Below are positions 49,236-51,179 of a DNA stretch of 51,179 nucleotides, piece after piece. The DNA is from an uncultured Lachnospiraceae bacterium (GTDB taxonomy: Bacteria; Bacillota; Clostridia; Lachnospirales; Lachnospiraceae), in NCBI GenBank assembly GCA_947625775.1, contig CANQPM010000021.1:1-51179 (forward strand), read 5' to 3'. The notes beneath the pieces are model-generated. The model saw nothing but the letters and a program-made list of their open reading frames with translations. It was not told the DNA's origin and ran no database searches. Both the position numbers and the translations under genes were made by a program. Each line of letters starts with the position of its first letter. Positions within the stretch are counted from its first letter, which is position 1.

Positions 49236-50078
49236 ATGAGAACCATAAACGTCGCAGAAATTACAAAAAACATAAAGGAAATGTGCATAGAGGCAAATCA
49301 TTACCTGACGCCCGATATGGAAGACGCCTTAAAAAAGGCAACAGACACAGAAAAAAGCCCCCTCGGTAGGCAAATCCTCTGCCAGCTTCAGGAGAATCTC
49401 AAAATAGCAGGCGAGGACATGATTCCAATCTGTCAGGACACAGGAATGGCAGTGATTTTTATGGAAGTAGGACAGGACGTGCATTTTGAAGGCGGCAGCC
49501 TTTTTGACGCAATAAACGAAGGAGTCCGTCAGGGCTACACAGAAGGGTATCTGCGTAAATCAGTAGTAAAAGATCCTCTGCAGCGTGAAAATACCAAGGA
49601 TAACACCCCCGCCATTGTCCATTACGACATAACAGAAGGCGACAAAGTAAAAATAACAGTAGCTCCCAAAGGTTTTGGCAGTGAAAATATGAGCCGCGTA
49701 TTCATGCTAAAGCCCGCCGACGGCATAGAAGGCGTAAAAAACGCTGTCATTACAGCCGTAAAAGACGCAGGCCCCAACGCCTGCCCCCCAATGGTAGTAG
49801 GAGTAGGCATAGGCGGCACCTTTGAAAAATGCGCGCTGATGGCAAAGCAAGCCCTAACCCGCCCCATAAACGAACATTCTCCCATACCATATATAAAAGA
49901 AATGGAAGAAGAACTCCTCGACAAAATAAATCATTCAGGCATAGGTCCAGGAGGCTTGGGCGGCTCCACCACAGCATTAGCAGTAAACATAAACACCTAC
50001 CCCACCCACATAGCAGGTCTTCCCGTAGCTGTAAACATATGCTGCCACGTAAACCGCCACGCCGTCAGGACAATATAA
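49236..50078 (+). CDS. fumA: Class I fumarate hydratase, alpha subunit
   Basis: 280 residues. The N-terminal half of class I fumarases, interconverting fumarate and malate with an oxygen-labile [4Fe-4S] cluster. Cluster cysteines fit IPICQDTGMAV, NACPPMVVG and FEKCALMAKQ. The related L(+)-tartrate dehydratase alpha subunit (TtdA) has the same form and cannot be fully excluded, but two-subunit fumarase is usual in anaerobes. CGAAAGGAC lies before the ATG. The beta subunit follows after 47 bases. Confidence 0.92.
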   Translation: MRTINVAEITKNIKEMCIEANHYLTPDMEDALKKATDTEKSPLGRQILCQLQENLKIAGEDMIPICQDTGMAVIFMEVGQDVHFEGGSLFDAINEGVRQGYTEGYLRKSVVKDPLQRENTKDNTPAIVHYDITEGDKVKITVAPKGFGSENMSRVFMLKPADGIEGVKNAVITAVKDAGPNACPPMVVGVGIGGTFEKCALMAKQALTRPINEHSPIPYIKEMEEELLDKINHSGIGPGGLGGSTTALAVNINTYPTHIAGLPVAVNICCHVNRHAVRTI

Positions 50079-50125
50079 GCGTACCGCCACAAACCGATAC
50101 ACCAAAACAGAAAGGGAAAATAAAA

Positions 50126-50674
50126 ATGGATAAGCGCATCAAAGCCCCGCTCACAGATGAAACCATAAACGATTTAAAAGCAGGAGATTATGTATACATA
50201 TCAGGCACAATATACACGGCACGGGACGCCGCCCACCTCAGAATGGACGAAGCGCTTGGCAGAAATGAAGAACTTCCTATATCAATGCGCCAAAATATTA
50301 TATATTATATGGGCCCGTCTCCAGCAAGAGAAGGACGTCCAATCGGTTCCGCAGGTCCTACAACTGCAAGCCGTATGGACAAGTATGCGCCAAAACTCCT
50401 CGACTTGGGCTTAAGGGGAATGATAGGCAAGGGAAAACGAAATCAGAATGTAAAAGACGCAATTGTGCGAAACAAAGCCGTATACTTCGCAGCCATAGGA
50501 GGGGCAGGAGCGCTTCTGTCAAAATCAATAACCGCATCAGAGGTAGTAGCCTACGACGACCTTGGCACAGAGGCAATCCGAAAGCTTGAAGTAAAGGATT
50601 TCCCCGCGATAGTAGTTATTGATTCCAAAGGAAATGATCTATACGAAACATCAGTAAAAGAAATAATTGACTAG
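50126..50674 (+). CDS. fumB: Class I fumarate hydratase, beta subunit
   Basis: 182 residues, the C-terminal swivelling domain: LKAGDYVYISGTIYTARDAAH, YYMGPSPAREGRPIGSAGPTTASRMD, IGKGKRNQNV and the catalytic-region FAAIGGAGALLSKSI. The start is the ATG at 50126, after AAAGGGA; the frame is open far upstream (to 49829), but that part overlaps the alpha gene and is not family-like. Works with the alpha subunit. Symbol by position only. Confidence 0.92.
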   Translation: MDKRIKAPLTDETINDLKAGDYVYISGTIYTARDAAHLRMDEALGRNEELPISMRQNIIYYMGPSPAREGRPIGSAGPTTASRMDKYAPKLLDLGLRGMIGKGKRNQNVKDAIVRNKAVYFAAIGGAGALLSKSITASEVVAYDDLGTEAIRKLEVKDFPAIVVIDSKGNDLYETSVKEIID

Positions 50675-50708
50675 CCCGAAAATATTTAAAAAGTTTTGAA
50701 AAAAGGGA

Positions 50709-50737
50709 TTGACAATCATTTGACTGTTATGTATAAT
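50709..50737 (+). promoter_or_regulatory. Consensus promoter of tRNA-Ser
   Basis: TTGACA (50709-50714), 17 bases, TATAAT (50732-50737): both hexamers and spacing are perfect. The tRNA starts 65 bases later. Confidence 0.85.
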
Positions 50738-50801
50738 AATTTTTGCGTCAAGTCAAACGGCGCACCATTGAAATATTGGTAGAGGATCAATACAGTACCG
50801 A

Positions 50802-50890
50802 GGAGAAGTACTCAAGAGGCTGTAAGAGGCGCCCCTGCTAAGGGTGTAGGTCGGGCGACCGGCGCGAGGGTTCGAATCCCTTCTTCTCCG
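50802..50890 (+). tRNA. tRNA-Ser (anticodon GCU)
   Basis: Acceptor stem GGAGAAG/CTTCTCC, anticodon stem CGCCC/GGGTG with loop CTGCTAA (GCT at 50837-50839), a long variable arm as in class II tRNAs, and T arm GAGGG-TTCGAAT-CCCTT. The CCA end is not encoded; G at 50890 is the discriminator. Reads AGC/AGU codons. Confidence 0.96.
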
Positions 50891-50910
50891 TTCATTTATT
50901 AACGTGAAAA

Positions 50911-50943
50911 AAGTATCTTATAAATATTGAGATTCTTTTTTTT
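50911..50943 (+). terminator. Terminator after tRNA-Ser
   Basis: Stem AGTATCT/AGATTCT (one mismatch) with an AT loop, then seven or more T. Confidence 0.7.
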
Positions 50944-50974
50944 CGCCTTAATAAGATGAAAAAATTTAAAAGTA

Positions 50975-51003
50975 TTGACAATAGGCATAACCTATGTTAA
51001 TAT
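50975..51003 (+). promoter_or_regulatory. Strong promoter, first of a tandem pair
   Basis: TTGACA (50975-50980), 17 bases, TAATAT (50998-51003). The spacer starts with the inverted repeat ATAGG-5-CCTAT, and a CTACCG/CGGTAG hairpin (51010-51026) follows the start point. Confidence 0.8.
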
Positions 51004-51049
51004 AAAAGCCTACCGTTATTCGGTAGACAAAATAAAAAATAAAAAGTTG

Positions 51050-51078
51050 TTGACAGACGCAATGAATGGTGATATGAT
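51050..51078 (+). promoter_or_regulatory. Strong promoter, second of a tandem pair
   Basis: TTGACA (51050-51055), 17 bases, TATGAT (51073-51078). Tandem consensus promoters 75 bases apart are typical of rRNA operons. Confidence 0.82.
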
Positions 51079-51179
51079 AAATGAGTTGTGTCAAATAAAA
51101 CAACAGCAGCACCTTGACAAATAAACAGTAATGCAGACCTGAAAATTCTAAGAGAAAAGAAAGTCAAAGAGAAGTTCAG
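51079..51179 (+). other. Probable rRNA operon leader, cut by the window end
   Basis: After the second promoter comes CACCTTGACAAATAAACAG, which recalls the boxA-like antitermination and processing region ahead of 16S rRNA in clostridia, then AAGAGAAAAGAAAGTC. No open frame starts here. The 16S gene itself would lie to the right of the window. Confidence 0.55.

Noticed and set aside
49829-50125. N-terminal extension of the fumarase beta frame
   Set aside because: It overlaps the alpha subunit gene, is rich in His/Arg/Lys without family likeness, and a good ribosome site precedes the ATG at 50126.

Overview
The window looks like the chromosome of a Gram-positive anaerobe of the class Clostridia, most likely Lachnospiraceae. 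This is an inference. It rests on Firmicutes-type ribosome binding sites (GGAGG/GGGGG), sigma-A promoters of the TTGACA-17-TATAAT kind, an oxygen-labile class I fumarase in two subunits, a FeoA-FeoB fusion, an Rpn/PD-(D/E)XK family protein with a charged C-terminal coiled coil, lipoproteins with Gram-positive lipoboxes, and the absence of outer-membrane functions. No rRNA gene lies inside the window, so the genus cannot be settled.

Layout. 1-7 kb: KptA-type RNA 2'-phosphotransferase, Bcp peroxiredoxin, a family-39-like membrane glycosyltransferase, a FeoA-FeoB ferrous iron transporter, an AAA/DUF4143 ATPase and a small unknown gene. 7.2-10.4 kb (minus): a VTC-type polyphosphate polymerase, a DUF4956 membrane protein and a CotH-like secreted kinase in one operon. 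10.8-16.5 kb: an acetyltransferase and a lipoprotein flavodoxin-aldo/keto reductase fusion (plus), then a two-component system and a LysR regulator (minus), with a repeat-rich region between the response regulator and kinase genes. 16.9-20.4 kb: a second two-component system followed by a flavodoxin and a radical SAM protein. 20.6-21.6 kb: an Rpn-like nuclease. 21.9-26.7 kb: a tight five-gene operon (NrtR-like Nudix regulator, DUF4291, J-domain/pseudokinase, vWA, PurA-like). 26.9-31.4 kb: a MacB/Bce-like ABC transporter and a DUF4353 lipoprotein. 31.7-34.5 kb: an AT-rich cassette (Nudix-HAD, MccF-like peptidase, GNAT) ending in a broken holin-like toxin gene. 34.5-39.2 kb (minus): MutS2, then a third two-component system. 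39.5-44.1 kb: a heterodimeric ABC exporter and a MraY-like transferase. 44.3-50.7 kb: a secreted DUF4015 glycoside hydrolase-like protein, a DUF3160 protein with an overlapping FG-GAP-like partner, YbaK, and class I fumarase subunits. The window ends with tRNA-Ser(GCU) and two strong tandem promoters with a leader that looks like the start of an rRNA operon.

How parts may work together. Promoter comparison inside the window links loci that are not adjacent. The same direct-repeat operator, at exactly the same distance from a TATAAT box, precedes both the first response regulator gene (15.6 kb) and the polyphosphate/CotH operon (10.55 kb). A 43-base element precedes both lysR and the acetyltransferase/flavodoxin-AKR pair. 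GTCA direct repeats with an 11-base period precede both the second two-component system and its flavodoxin/radical SAM neighbours. Two of the three two-component systems carry a closely similar hairpin between the response regulator and kinase genes.

The best candidate for an undescribed system is the NrtR-DUF4291-J/pseudokinase-vWA-PurA-like operon. It has an array of evenly spaced operator half-sites over its promoter and combines nucleotide-handling folds with chaperone-like and adaptor domains. Its function cannot be read from sequence alone.
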